64,000 nt of DNA, taken from NCBI GenBank assembly GCA_945893365.1, contig CAMDED010000019.1, positions 1 through 64,000 on the forward strand, given 5' to 3'. The stretch is from Candidatus Sulfopaludibacter sp. SbA3. Lineage in GTDB: Bacteria > Acidobacteriota > Terriglobia > Bryobacterales > Bryobacteraceae. Both the position numbers and the translations under genes were made by a program. Shown one piece after another: positions 7,954 to 17,812 of the stretch. How positions within the stretch are numbered: the first letter of the stretch is position 1; every line of letters begins with the position of its first letter. The notes beneath the pieces were generated by a model, which was not told the DNA's origin, made no database searches, and saw only the letters and a program-made list of their open reading frames with translations.

Positions 7954-9435
7954 ATGACTGTCTCCCAGATCTTCGCCGGGTGTCCGCTCAAGGCGCCTCT
8001 GACGCCTGGGTTGGCGGAGATGGGCGTCTCCGGTCTCGAATACGATTCGCGGCGCGTGGAGCCGGGGCACTTGTTTTTCGCGTTCCCCGGACAACACGCG
8101 GACGGACGGCGGTTCGCCGCGGACGCGATGTCGCGGGGCGCTCTGGCGATCGTGAGCGAGTCCGCGCGTCCCGACGGTTTCGACGGACCTTGGGTGGAAG
8201 TGGAGCACGGGCGGCGAAGCCTCGCCTTGGCGGGGAGGCGCTTTTACGGCGAACCGGACGAGCGCGTGGCGATTACGGGTATCACAGGAACCAACGGAAA
8301 AACGACTACGTCCCACGTCCTCGATTCGATCTTTCGCGCCGCCGGGAAGACGACGTTGATGATCGGGACCATTGAATACAGGCTTGCCGGACGCACCCTG
8401 CCCGCGGCGAATACGACGCCCGAATCTCTCGATATTTTCCGCCTGCTCGGACGGCTTGAGGCCGAAGGCGGCACGCACGCGACCATGGAAGTTTCCTCGC
8501 ATGCTTTGTCCCTGGGCCGCGTGTCCGGCATGCAGCTTCAGGCCGCGGTGTTCACAAATCTGACTCGCGATCATCTGGATTTCCACGGCGGCATGCAGGA
8601 ATACTTCGACGCCAAGCAGTCGCTGTTTCGCTCCGGCCCGGCGCCGCGATTTGCAGTCGTCAACCAGGACGACGAGTGGGGGCGGAAGATCGGGATTCTT
8701 CCGGAAACCGAAGCGATTATCTACGGACTAGGACCGGATGCGGGCCTTCGGGCGTCGCACGTATCGAGCACGGAGCGGCGATTGCGCTTCGTCGTGCGCC
8801 ATAAGAAGGAGCGGTTCGCGGTGGAGTCGCGGCTTCTGGGCCGCATCAATGTGTACAACATCCTGGCCGCGTGCGGAGCCGCAATCGCGAACGGTTTCGA
8901 TCCCCAGGCGATTGTCGCAGGGATCGAGCGCTGCACCGCGGTACCGGGGCGTTTTGAGCGTGTCGACGAGGGGCAGCCGTTCCTGGTAGTCGTGGACTAT
9001 GCACACACAGACGACGCCCTGAGGAATACGATTGCGGTGGCTCGCGGGCTTTCGCCGCGCCGCGTCATCACTTTATTCGGATGCGGGGGAGACCGGGACA
9101 GGGCAAAGCGGCCGCTCATGGCCCAAGCCGCCGCGGAGCTGAGCGATTTCGTCGTGTTGACGAGCGACAATCCGCGTTCGGAAGACCCGATCGGCATCAT
9201 GAACGATGCGCTTGTGGGGCTGCGCCGCAGCGATGTGCCTCACGCGATTGAGCCCGATCGTGCGAAGGCCATCCGGCGCGCGATCGAAGAGGCCCGCCCC
9301 GGAGACCTGGTGCTGCTTGCCGGTAAGGGCCACGAAACGTATCGGGTATTGAACGGCCGGACGATTCACTTCGACGACCGGGAAACCGCTCGCGAGGCGC
9401 TCCAGGAATTCGGTTATTCGCGGAGGGCGTCTTGA
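7954..9435 (+). CDS. murE: UDP-MurNAc-tripeptide synthetase MurE
   Basis: Adds the third amino acid to UDP-MurNAc-L-Ala-D-Glu in the cytoplasm. The 493-residue protein has the N-terminal UDP-binding domain, the ATP loop GITGTNGKTTTSH at about 109-121, and the C-terminal domain with SDNPRSEDP. The DNPR tetrad is the known signature of enzymes that add meso-diaminopimelate instead of lysine, so a DAP-type wall is predicted. Starts four bases after ftsI and overlaps murF by four bases (TTGA). Confidence 0.95.
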   Translation: MTVSQIFAGCPLKAPLTPGLAEMGVSGLEYDSRRVEPGHLFFAFPGQHADGRRFAADAMSRGALAIVSESARPDGFDGPWVEVEHGRRSLALAGRRFYGEPDERVAITGITGTNGKTTTSHVLDSIFRAAGKTTLMIGTIEYRLAGRTLPAANTTPESLDIFRLLGRLEAEGGTHATMEVSSHALSLGRVSGMQLQAAVFTNLTRDHLDFHGGMQEYFDAKQSLFRSGPAPRFAVVNQDDEWGRKIGILPETEAIIYGLGPDAGLRASHVSSTERRLRFVVRHKKERFAVESRLLGRINVYNILAACGAAIANGFDPQAIVAGIERCTAVPGRFERVDEGQPFLVVVDYAHTDDALRNTIAVARGLSPRRVITLFGCGGDRDRAKRPLMAQAAAELSDFVVLTSDNPRSEDPIGIMNDALVGLRRSDVPHAIEPDRAKAIRRAIEEARPGDLVLLAGKGHETYRVLNGRTIHFDDRETAREALQEFGYSRRAS

Positions 9436-10883
9436 AGTTCACTCTTCGAGAGGCGGCGGAAGCCATGGGCGCGTGCGGTGAGAAAGGGAAGGACGCGTCA
9501 TGCCGGGGCGCCATGGGGACATCGGGCGGGCGCGGCGAAGTCGCGGAGCGGCGCGAAGACGCCGTCGTCACGGGCTGGAGCGTCGACACGCGCACGCTTG
9601 AGTCCGGCGATCTGTACTTTGCGCTCCGCGGGCCCAAACATGACGGACACGAATACGCCGGGCGTGCGATGGCGCAGGGCGCGGCGGGTGTGGTGACGGA
9701 GCGTCCGATGGACGGCGCGCTCGTCGTAAGCGACACGCTTCGCGCTTTGCAGAGGCTTGCCGGAAGTGCCAGAGCCCGATGGGCCGGGACCGTCGTCGGG
9801 GTAACCGGGAGCGCCGGCAAGACTTCGACGAAAGACGCGATTGCGCATCTGCTCGGCGCGGTCTTTCCAGTGGGCAAGACCGTGGGCAATCTCAACAATC
9901 ACGTCGGCGTGCCTCTCTCGATTCTGCGTCTGCCGGAAGAAGCGGGGGTCGCCGTGCTTGAAATGGGGATGAACCACGCGGGCGAAATTCGCGAGTTGTG
10001 CGCGATCGCGAGGCCGGACGTGGGCGTGGTAACGAACGTGGGGTGGGCGCATGCCGAGAACTTCGCGCCGAGCGATGACGGCAGGGCTCTCGCGATCGAC
10101 GGCATCGCTCTCGCGAAACGGGAGTTGATCGAGTCGCTGCCCGCGGGCGGCACCGCGATTCTGAATGCCGACGACGAGCGCGTGGCGCGCTTCGCGGAAG
10201 TGCACGCGGGTCCGAAGGTGACGTTCGGGATTCTAAAGCCGGCCGAAGTCCGCGGCGAAGACGTCGAGCTGAGCGTTTCAGGCGTCAGGTTCAAGGCGTG
10301 CGGAATCGAATTTGAAAGTCAGGTCGCCGGAAGGCACGGGGTGATGAATATTCTGGCGGGCATTGCGGCCGCGCGCGTCTTCGGCGTGCCCGCGGCGCGC
10401 CTTGTGGAAGCCGTAAGGAGTCTCACGCCTGGAACGATGCGCGGCGAACAGCTTGTCCGCGAGGGCGTACGAATTTTGAACGATTGCTATAACTCAAACC
10501 CGGAGGCGGCGCGCGCAATGGTCGACGTGCTACAAGCAACGCCCGCGCGGCGCAGAATCGCCGTTCTGGGGGAGATGCTCGAACTCGGCCGCTTGGCCGA
10601 GCCCTTACACCGCGAGGTAGGCAGCTACGTCGCGGGGCGCGGGATTGATGTGCTCATTGGGATACGCGGCGCCGCACGCCACATGGTCGACGAGGCCATA
10701 CTGGCGGGATTGCCGGGCGGCGCCGCGTACTTTTTTGAGGACCCCGCGGAGGCTGGAGATTTCGCCGGCGGACTGGCGGAACCCGGTGATGCGGTGCTGT
10801 TCAAGGGCTCGCGCGGCGTACAGGTGGAGAAGGCGATGGAACGGCTTCTGGAGAAGCTGCCGCCGCCGCCCGTGAAATTTTAG
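9432..10883 (+). CDS. murF: UDP-MurNAc-tripeptide:D-Ala-D-Ala ligase MurF
   Basis: Adds D-Ala-D-Ala to complete the UDP-MurNAc-pentapeptide. The 483-residue product has the ATP loop GVTGSAGKTSTKD around 117-129, the NLNNHVGVPL and EMGMNHAGEI motifs, and the YNSNPEAARA segment typical of MurF. It starts with TTG inside the murE stop (TTGA), so it is coupled to murE. Oddly, about 20 extra Gly/Arg/Lys-rich residues (roughly 14-37) separate the first helix from the VVTGWSVDTRTL strand where most MurF proteins have a short link. This may be an insertion or low-complexity expansion. Confidence 0.94.
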   Translation: MKFTLREAAEAMGACGEKGKDASCRGAMGTSGGRGEVAERREDAVVTGWSVDTRTLESGDLYFALRGPKHDGHEYAGRAMAQGAAGVVTERPMDGALVVSDTLRALQRLAGSARARWAGTVVGVTGSAGKTSTKDAIAHLLGAVFPVGKTVGNLNNHVGVPLSILRLPEEAGVAVLEMGMNHAGEIRELCAIARPDVGVVTNVGWAHAENFAPSDDGRALAIDGIALAKRELIESLPAGGTAILNADDERVARFAEVHAGPKVTFGILKPAEVRGEDVELSVSGVRFKACGIEFESQVAGRHGVMNILAGIAAARVFGVPAARLVEAVRSLTPGTMRGEQLVREGVRILNDCYNSNPEAARAMVDVLQATPARRRIAVLGEMLELGRLAEPLHREVGSYVAGRGIDVLIGIRGAARHMVDEAILAGLPGGAAYFFEDPAEAGDFAGGLAEPGDAVLFKGSRGVQVEKAMERLLEKLPPPPVKF

Positions 10884-12017
10884 ATGCTTTATTACTTGCT
10901 TTTCGAGAAGCTCTACTCGGTCTGGAGTCCGTTGCGCGTCTTTCGTTACGTCACCATCCGCACCGCGTTCGCCAGTCTCACGGCGCTGTTTCTGTGCGTC
11001 GTGCTCGGACCATGGCTGATCGGAAAACTGCGGGAGTTTCAAATCGGACAGTATATCCGCGAGGAAGGTCCGAAGGGGCATCGGAAGAAGGCCGGAACGC
11101 CGACGATGGGCGGCATCCTCATCATCGTTTCGATTGTCATTCCGACTCTGCTTTGGGCGGACCTTAGCAACGTGAACGTGTGGATCGCGATGCTTTCGCT
11201 GATCGCCTTCGGCGCCATCGGGTTCGTTGACGATTTGATGAAAGTGCGCAGGAAGAGCAATCTCGGTCTTGCGGGGAGGTGGAAATTCGCGTGGCAGGTG
11301 GTGCTCGCGGCCCTGTTCATGGTGTGCCTGTTCGTCATGCGCGCGCGCGGTAGCTACTCGACGGAAATCAACGTGCCGTTCTTCAAGCAATTCAAGCCGG
11401 ACCTGATTATCAATTCGCTTCAGGACAATCCCTGGACGTACCCGCTCGCGTTCCTGCCCTTCTTTCTGTTTCTGGTCCTGGTGCTGGTCGGATCGACGAA
11501 CGCCGTCAACCTGACCGACGGCCTGGACGGCCTCGCTATCGGCTTGATGATTATTTCGGCCGGCGCGCTGACGGTGCTGACCTATACCGGCGGGCATGCG
11601 GAGCTGGCCAGCTACCTTCAGATCGCCCGCAATCCCCGCACTTCCGAGTTGACGATCTTCTGCGGCTCCGTCACAGGCGCGAGCCTTGGATTTCTCTGGT
11701 ACAATGCGCACCCGGCCGAAGTATTCATGGGCGACGTGGGGTCGCTCTCGCTCGGCGCGAGCATGGGCGTGATCGCGGTTCTGATCAAACAGGAAGTACT
11801 GTTGTTGTTTATCGGCGGAGTATTTGCGGTTGAGGCGATGTCGGTCATCCTGCAGGTGGCAAGTTTCAAGCTGCGGGGCAAACGCATCTTCAAGATGGCG
11901 CCGCTGCATCACCACTTCGAGGCGCTGGGCTGGCAGGAGTCGAAGATTATCGCGAGATTCTGGATCGCGGGGCTGGTGATGGCCTTGTTCGCGCTAACGA
12001 CGCTCAAGTTGAGGTAG
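10884..12017 (+). CDS. mraY: Phospho-MurNAc-pentapeptide translocase MraY
   Basis: Integral membrane enzyme that transfers phospho-MurNAc-pentapeptide to undecaprenyl phosphate, making lipid I. The 377-residue protein has about ten membrane segments, the family motifs GTPTMGG near residue 71, FVDDLMKVRR near 113, NAVNLTDGLDGLA near 207 and the PLHHHFE loop near 340. Its ATG follows the murF stop directly, without a gap. Confidence 0.96.
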   Translation: MLYYLLFEKLYSVWSPLRVFRYVTIRTAFASLTALFLCVVLGPWLIGKLREFQIGQYIREEGPKGHRKKAGTPTMGGILIIVSIVIPTLLWADLSNVNVWIAMLSLIAFGAIGFVDDLMKVRRKSNLGLAGRWKFAWQVVLAALFMVCLFVMRARGSYSTEINVPFFKQFKPDLIINSLQDNPWTYPLAFLPFFLFLVLVLVGSTNAVNLTDGLDGLAIGLMIISAGALTVLTYTGGHAELASYLQIARNPRTSELTIFCGSVTGASLGFLWYNAHPAEVFMGDVGSLSLGASMGVIAVLIKQEVLLLFIGGVFAVEAMSVILQVASFKLRGKRIFKMAPLHHHFEALGWQESKIIARFWIAGLVMALFALTTLKLR

Positions 12018-12051
12018 GGGCCGGTAAACCACGGCATCGGGAAAGCACGGA

Positions 12052-13383
12052 ATGCATCTGAGCGGGGTAAGAACGCTGGTGGTCGGCATGGCGAGGTCCG
12101 GTCTCGCCTGCGTGGAGCTGCTGCGCTCACAGGGCGCGCTCGTCCGCGCGACGGATGCGAAGCCCGAGGCAGGCGCGCCGCTCGAAGCACTAGGGGTCCC
12201 GTTCGCCGCGCAGTGCCCCGCCGTCTTCAACGATTGCGACTTGATTGTGGTCTCTCCCGGCGTTCCGTATGACTTGCCGGAACTCGAGGCGGCGCGCGGG
12301 CGCGGAGTGCGCGTCACAGGTGAGGTGGAGCTGGCGGGCGCATTTCTGAAAGGCCCGGTAATCGGCGTCACGGGATCGAACGGCAAGACCACGACCACCG
12401 CCTTGACCGGACACATTCTGCGGGAGGCCGGAATTCCGGTCCAGGTCGGCGGCAATATCGGCGTGGCGGTATCAGCCATGGTTGCGGCGTCGCGCGACGA
12501 TCAGTGGAACGTTCTGGAGCTGTCGAGCTTTCAGCTTGAGACCATGGCGGAATTCCGCGCCGGTATCGGCGTGGCCCTCAACGTAACGCCGGACCACCTG
12601 GACCGGCACAAGACGATGGCCGCTTACTCGGCGGCGAAAGCGCGGCTTTTCGAAACGCAGCGCGCCGGGGACTTTGCGGTGCTTAACGCGGACGACGCGG
12701 AATGCGTCGGGTACGCCTCCCGCACGGCGGCATCGCCACTTTGGTTCAGCGCCTCGCGCGCCATCACGCCGGGTGTATGGATCGAGGACGGCGCCTTATG
12801 GTTCGACGGCGAGCGCGTGATGACGCTCTCCGAAATTCCGCTGAGAGGAATGCACAACGCCGAGAACACGATGGCCGCGGCGGCGGCGGCGAGACTCGCG
12901 GGAGCGAGCATCCCCGCGATTGCATCCGCCGTGCGCAGCTTTCAGGGCGTGGAACACCGCCTCGAATTCGTGCGCAACCTGCGCGGCGTGAACTATTACA
13001 ACGACTCGAAAGCCACGAACGTGGATGCAACCATGAAAGCGCTGGACGCTTTCGAAGGCCGTCTTTTTGTGATTCTCGGGGGCAAGGACAAGGGCAGCGA
13101 TTACACGGCGCTGCGAGCGGTTCTTGAAAGGAAAGCCCGCGCAGTGCTGCTAATCGGCGCGGCCGCCCCGAAGATTCGGGAGCAGCTGGCGGCGGCTCTC
13201 GGTCCGCGGCTGAAGGACTGCGAAACGCTGGGCAACGCCGTCGCGGAGGCGCATCGGGAAGCCTCCGAAGGCGATACGATTCTGCTCGCTCCCGCCTGCG
13301 CGAGCTTCGATCAGTTCGACAATTTCGAGCATCGCGGGCGCGTCTTCAAGGAACTGGTGAATCGATTGGAGTCCAGGGGATAG
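12052..13383 (+). CDS. murD: UDP-MurNAc-L-Ala:D-Glu ligase MurD
   Basis: Cytoplasmic ligase that adds D-glutamate to UDP-MurNAc-L-Ala. The 443-residue product shows the N-terminal Rossmann-like domain (VVGMARSGLA), the ATP loop GVTGSNGKTTTTAL at about 104-117, NVTPDHLDRH and the C-terminal YYNDSKATN motif that is diagnostic of MurD. Spaced 34 bases after mraY and two bases before ftsW. Confidence 0.95.
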   Translation: MHLSGVRTLVVGMARSGLACVELLRSQGALVRATDAKPEAGAPLEALGVPFAAQCPAVFNDCDLIVVSPGVPYDLPELEAARGRGVRVTGEVELAGAFLKGPVIGVTGSNGKTTTTALTGHILREAGIPVQVGGNIGVAVSAMVAASRDDQWNVLELSSFQLETMAEFRAGIGVALNVTPDHLDRHKTMAAYSAAKARLFETQRAGDFAVLNADDAECVGYASRTAASPLWFSASRAITPGVWIEDGALWFDGERVMTLSEIPLRGMHNAENTMAAAAAARLAGASIPAIASAVRSFQGVEHRLEFVRNLRGVNYYNDSKATNVDATMKALDAFEGRLFVILGGKDKGSDYTALRAVLERKARAVLLIGAAAPKIREQLAAALGPRLKDCETLGNAVAEAHREASEGDTILLAPACASFDQFDNFEHRGRVFKELVNRLESRG

Positions 13384-13384
13384 C

Positions 13385-14524
13385 ATGCCGCAGCGCCTGA
13401 AGACCGACTGGATACTGTTCTTCGCCATCCTGTCCATGGTGTTCTTCGGACTGCTGATGATGTATAGCGCGTCGTCCGTCATGGCCGAGCTGAAGTTCAA
13501 GTCGACCTATCATTTCGCCCTCCGGCAGCTTGCCTGGATTCTGGTTTCCATCAGCCTGATGATGCTCCTGAAGAAGACGCACTACCGAAGGCTCGCGGAA
13601 TCGCAGGTCGCCTTCACGGGCATCGGACTCGTCCTGGCGCTGCTGCTCGCGGTGTACTTCATCGACGGCGAGCATCATCGCTGGCTCCGGCTGGGAGGTC
13701 TGGGATTCCAGCCGTCGGAACTGGCGAAGCCGGCGTTAATCGTGTTTCTGGCGTTCTTCGTCTCCATGCGTCAGCGGGCCATCAACGACCGTCATACGCT
13801 GCTCCCGGCCGCGATCACCGTGGGGCTCGTCACGTTTGGCGTTGTGGTCGCCGACTTGGGGACGGCGGTGGTACTCGCGGCGACGGCAACTGTCGTGTTC
13901 TTCGTTGCGGGGCTTGAATGGCGCTACTGTTTCGTCGCGCTGGGCGTGGCGCTGCTAGGCGTGGTCTTTTTCGTAGCCTCGAAGCCGTACCGGCTGGCGC
14001 GGATCGTCGGATTCATCGATCCGCAATACAAGATCATCGACAAGTTCGATCCGCGGGGGAACATAAAGGCGCAAGTCCGGAAATCGCTCGTGTCGCGCGA
14101 CACGAAGTATCAGGCGCAGCAGAGCAAGATTGCGGTTGGCGCCGGCGGACCCGCGGGGCTCGGACTCATGCAGGGGAAACAGAAGCTGTTGTACCTGCCG
14201 GAGGCGCATACCGATTTCGTCTACGCGGTGGTCTGCGAGGAACTCGGCCTTCTGGGGTCCTTGGGCGTGCTGACCGGGTTTATGGTCATCCTGTGGCGAG
14301 GTCTTCGAACCACCGTTGTCGCGCAGGACGATTTCGGCCGCTATCTGGCGCTCGGAGTGACTACGGCGCTGGCTGTGCAAGCGTTTATGAACATGAGCGT
14401 CGTGCTCGATCTGATGCCGACGAAAGGCATCCCGCTGCCGATGATCAGTTTCGGCGGCAGCTCCATGTTGAGCACGCTCATGTCGCTCGGCCTCTTGCTT
14501 AATGTGAGCGAACATGGCGGTTGA
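13385..14524 (+). CDS. ftsW: Septal peptidoglycan polymerase FtsW
   Basis: SEDS-family glycosyltransferase that polymerises lipid II at the septum together with FtsI. The 379-residue protein has about ten membrane segments, the GFQPSELAKPA motif after the GLGGLR-like stretch, a periplasmic loop with the EAHTDFVYAV segment, and the C-terminal GIPLPMISFGGSSM signature. RodA has a similar fold; the position between murD and murG fixes the call as FtsW. The 3' end overlaps murG by 11 bases. Confidence 0.94.
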   Translation: MPQRLKTDWILFFAILSMVFFGLLMMYSASSVMAELKFKSTYHFALRQLAWILVSISLMMLLKKTHYRRLAESQVAFTGIGLVLALLLAVYFIDGEHHRWLRLGGLGFQPSELAKPALIVFLAFFVSMRQRAINDRHTLLPAAITVGLVTFGVVVADLGTAVVLAATATVVFFVAGLEWRYCFVALGVALLGVVFFVASKPYRLARIVGFIDPQYKIIDKFDPRGNIKAQVRKSLVSRDTKYQAQQSKIAVGAGGPAGLGLMQGKQKLLYLPEAHTDFVYAVVCEELGLLGSLGVLTGFMVILWRGLRTTVVAQDDFGRYLALGVTTALAVQAFMNMSVVLDLMPTKGIPLPMISFGGSSMLSTLMSLGLLLNVSEHGG

Positions 14525-15596
14525 AGGACCCTTCGTGATGGCGGCGGGCGGTACGGGAGGCCATGTGATTCCGGCGCTGGCCGTGGCGCGGGAGCTTCGC
14601 GATCGCGGCCGGGAGGTGATTTTCTGGGGGACGCGCGGCGGGGTCGAGGCGCGGCTGGCGCCGGCCGGCGGCTTCCCCATCGAGTGGATCGAAATCGGCG
14701 GACTGAAGAATCTGGGGGTTGCGCGGCAGGTCCAATCGCTGTTGCAATTGGGGCGCGCGACGTTGCAGTTGCGCCGCGAGATCGAGAAGCGTCGTCCGGC
14801 CGCGGTTTTCAGCATGGGGGGATATGTGGCGGGGCCATCCGTGATCGCGGCGATACTTGCGAACATTCCAGTCGTCGCCATGGAGCCGAACGCGGTGCCG
14901 GGTCTGACGAACCGGGCCGTGGGGCGGAGGATCGTGCGCGCGCTGACGGGCTTCGAAGAGACCATGCGGTATTTTCCGGCGGGCAGAGCCGAGCGAACGG
15001 GCGTGCCGGTGCGGCCCGAGTTCTTCGCCATCGAGGCTAAGCCGCGAACCGGTGTGTTTCACGTTCTAGTGACCGGCGGGAGCCAGGGCTCGCGCACGCT
15101 CAACCGCGCGGCGCGCGACAGTTGGCCGCTGTTTCGCCGTGAGGGATTCGCGATTCGGATGACCCTGCAATGCGGACGCAACGATTCCGCGAGCGATCTG
15201 CGGGCGCAATTTGAGAGCGCGGGAATGGAAGGCGCGGTTGAGGAATTCGTCGACGACATGCCGGCAGCCTTCGCGGAGGTGGACATGATCGTCTCCCGAT
15301 CGGGCGCCGGATGCTGCGCCGAGCTCGCGGCGGCCGGAAAGCCGGCCATACTGGTGCCCTTTCCCTTCGCGGCCGGTCAGCACCAGCTGCGGAACGCCGC
15401 GGCCATCGAGCGCGCCGGAGCCGCGCGCATGGTCCGCGATTCCGAGATGACGGGCCGGAAGCTGTTTGAGATGGTGACTTCGTTTGCCGCGGACGATGCG
15501 GGGCTGCGGCGGATGGGAGATGCCGCGCGGTCGCTGGCGATGCCGGGCGCGGCCAGACGAGCGGCGGATGTTCTCGAGGAAGCGGCGCGGCGGTGA
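14514..15596 (+). CDS. murG: Lipid II synthase MurG
   Basis: Peripheral membrane GT28 glycosyltransferase that adds GlcNAc to lipid I. The 360-residue product has the N-terminal donor loop AAGGTGGHVIPALAVA at about 10-25, the GGSQGSRTLN loop near 180 and the SRSGAGCCAELAAAGKPAILVPFPFA region near 260 that binds UDP-GlcNAc. It overlaps ftsW by 11 bases, so translation is probably coupled. Confidence 0.95.
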   Translation: MAVEGPFVMAAGGTGGHVIPALAVARELRDRGREVIFWGTRGGVEARLAPAGGFPIEWIEIGGLKNLGVARQVQSLLQLGRATLQLRREIEKRRPAAVFSMGGYVAGPSVIAAILANIPVVAMEPNAVPGLTNRAVGRRIVRALTGFEETMRYFPAGRAERTGVPVRPEFFAIEAKPRTGVFHVLVTGGSQGSRTLNRAARDSWPLFRREGFAIRMTLQCGRNDSASDLRAQFESAGMEGAVEEFVDDMPAAFAEVDMIVSRSGAGCCAELAAAGKPAILVPFPFAAGQHQLRNAAAIERAGAARMVRDSEMTGRKLFEMVTSFAADDAGLRRMGDAARSLAMPGAARRAADVLEEAARR

Positions 15597-15653
15597 AAGA
15601 ACTTAAATTCATGTTGACATCGGGCGGGCCACTAGGAACAATAGACAAAGGAA

Positions 15654-17045
15654 ATGTTTTTTAAGCCCCAGCACGTGCATTTCACCGGTATCGGCGGCAG
15701 CGGCATGAGCGGCATCGCCGAGGTGCTGGTGAATCTCGGCTACGGGATCAGCGGGTCCGATCTCAAACTCACGCCCGTGACGGATCGCCTGGCGGGGATG
15801 GGTGTTCGCGTCTTCGAAGGGCACGCCGCGGCGAACATCGCGGGCGCGAAGGCCGTGGTGGTGAGTTCGGCCGTGGATCAGGCGAACCCCGAAGTAGTGG
15901 AAGCGCGCCGAATGCAGATCCCCGTGATTCCCCGGGGCGAATTGCTGGCCGAGCTCATGCGGCTCAAGTACGGAGTGGCCGTGGCCGGCAGTCACGGCAA
16001 GACGACCACCACGTCCATGACGGCGACGATTCTCAACGGCGTCGGCCTCGATCCCACGGTGGTAGTGGGCGGCCGCGTCGCCTCCATGGGCGGATCGAAC
16101 GCGCGTCTGGGGCGCAGCGACTTCCTGGTGGTGGAAGCCGACGAGAGCGACCGCTCGTTCCTGAAACTGGCGCCGATCCTCGCCGTCGTCACGAACATCG
16201 ACCGGGAGCATCTGGATTGCTACGCGGACCTGGAAGACATACGCGCGGCGTTCATCGAGTTCGTGAACAAGGTTCCGTTTTACGGAGCCGCGATCCTCTC
16301 GCTTGACGATCTGAACGTGAAGAGCATCCTGCCCGCCGTGAAGCGCCGGACAATCACGTTCGGCACAAGCGCTCAAGCCGATATTCAGGCGACGGAGATC
16401 GAGTGCGCCCATTTTTCGTCGAATTTCCGGCTGCGGTTCCGCAAGGACGATCTGGGAAAGTTTCACCTCCGCATTCCAGGCGAGCACAACGTGCATAACG
16501 CCATGGCCGCGGTTGCCGTCGCGCTCGAACTTGACGTGAAGCCTTCGGCGATCTCGGCAGCGCTCGCGGCGTTCAGCGGCGTGGACAGGCGATTTCAGCT
16601 TCGCGGAGAGGAACGCGGCATCGCCGTGATCGACGACTACGGCCATCATCCGACGGAGGTCGCGGCCACGCTCGCCGCGGCGCGGAACTGCAGCTACAAG
16701 CGCGTGCTGGTGCTGTTTCAGCCGCATCGTTACACGCGCACGCAGTACCTTTTGGACGATTTCGCGCGGGCGTTCCATCACGCCGACCGCGTGTTCCTGC
16801 TCGACATCTACGCGGCGTCCGAGAAACCGATTGACGGCGTTTCTTCGCAGGTCCTCTGCGAAAGAATGAACGCCTTCGGACATCGCGGAGCGGAGTGGGT
16901 GGGAACGATCGGGCGCGGCGTGGAAGCGATTCTGGATGCGGTGAAAGAGGGGGACATGGTCCTTACTCTTGGGGCGGGCAACGTATGGCAGGCCGGAGAT
17001 CAAATACTAGAGGGACTGAGGGCGGGCGGACCGGAAGCGTCGTGA
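15654..17045 (+). CDS. murC: UDP-MurNAc:L-Ala ligase MurC
   Basis: First amino acid ligase of the pathway, joining L-Ala to UDP-MurNAc. The 463-residue protein has the [14 protein letters not shown] dinucleotide-like loop at about 10-23, the ATP loop [12 protein letters not shown] near 110 and the [10 protein letters not shown] motif near 327, both typical of MurC. A 57-base gap with AAAGGA upstream precedes the ATG. The stop is shared with the ftsQ start (GTGA). murB, which often follows murC, is absent here. Confidence 0.95.
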   Translation: MFFKPQHVHFTGIGGSGMSGIAEVLVNLGYGISGSDLKLTPVTDRLAGMGVRVFEGHAAANIAGAKAVVVSSAVDQANPEVVEARRMQIPVIPRGELLAELMRLKYGVAVAGSHGKTTTTSMTATILNGVGLDPTVVVGGRVASMGGSNARLGRSDFLVVEADESDRSFLKLAPILAVVTNIDREHLDCYADLEDIRAAFIEFVNKVPFYGAAILSLDDLNVKSILPAVKRRTITFGTSAQADIQATEIECAHFSSNFRLRFRKDDLGKFHLRIPGEHNVHNAMAAVAVALELDVKPSAISAALAAFSGVDRRFQLRGEERGIAVIDDYGHHPTEVAATLAAARNCSYKRVLVLFQPHRYTRTQYLLDDFARAFHHADRVFLLDIYAASEKPIDGVSSQVLCERMNAFGHRGAEWVGTIGRGVEAILDAVKEGDMVLTLGAGNVWQAGDQILEGLRAGGPEAS

Positions 17046-17809
17046 AACCGGGCGGCGGATGGCGGTTTTGGGTCGGTGTCCTGGCGTGGACGCTGGCGTT
17101 TGTTTCGACCGCGGTGGCCGGCTACCGCGTGCACCAGTACGTGAAGACGGACGCGCGTTTCCTCGTGCCCGGCTCGCCCGCGCCCGGTGAAGCGCCTCCG
17201 GCGCTATCGATCGCAGGCGCCACGCACGTTTTGCGCGCCCGTATTGAAACAGTCTTTGCCAACGACTTCGGACGAAGCCTGCTCCTGCTGCCCCTGGACG
17301 CCCGGCGCAAGCAGCTTCTGGCGATCGACTGGGTCGAAGACGCCTCCGTGACGCGTCTCTGGCCGAATCGCATCGTGGTTCGCATCAAAGAAAGAACCCC
17401 CGTGGCGTTTACCGGTCTGAGCGGCGCGCGGGCCCGCACCGCTCTGATCGACGCCCATGGCGTGATCCTCGAAGCGCCGGGGCGGGCTCGATTTTCCCTC
17501 CCGGTTCTGCGCGGCGTGGATGAAGCGCAGAGCGAGCGCCAGCGCGCCGAACGCGTTCGCCACATGATGCGCCTGCTAAAGGAACTCGGCAGCGCGGCGA
17601 AAGATATCTCGGAGATCGACGCCTCCTCCACCGATTCGTTGACCGTGACGTGGCAGGGCGGAGGCCGCGTGGTCCGCCTGACCATGGGCGACCGCAATTT
17701 CCGCGCCCGTTTCGACAACTTTGTGACCATGTATCCGGAGATTCGCAAGCGTTCGGAGTCGCTTTCCGCGTTCGACCTGCGGCTGGACGACCGCATTACC
17801 GCCAAATAA
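17042..17809 (+). CDS. ftsQ: Cell division protein FtsQ
   Basis: Bitopic division protein that scaffolds FtsB/FtsL. From GTG at 17042, overlapping the murC stop by four bases, it has 255 residues: a short cytoplasmic tail, one membrane segment at about 10-30, a POTRA-like region with [20 protein letters not shown], and the FtsQ/DivIB beta domain with a LIDAHGVIL strand. The frame is open upstream for another 49 codons inside murC, but that part shows no family similarity. The product is short of the 270-300 usual for the family. Confidence 0.86.
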   Translation: MKPGGGWRFWVGVLAWTLAFVSTAVAGYRVHQYVKTDARFLVPGSPAPGEAPPALSIAGATHVLRARIETVFANDFGRSLLLLPLDARRKQLLAIDWVEDASVTRLWPNRIVVRIKERTPVAFTGLSGARARTALIDAHGVILEAPGRARFSLPVLRGVDEAQSERQRAERVRHMMRLLKELGSAAKDISEIDASSTDSLTVTWQGGGRVVRLTMGDRNFRARFDNFVTMYPEIRKRSESLSAFDLRLDDRITAK

Positions 17810-17812
17810 ATC

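Noticed and set aside
13955-15031. 358-codon open frame antisense to ftsW and murG
   Set aside because: Composition of a shadow frame; the sense genes carry all the conserved motifs.
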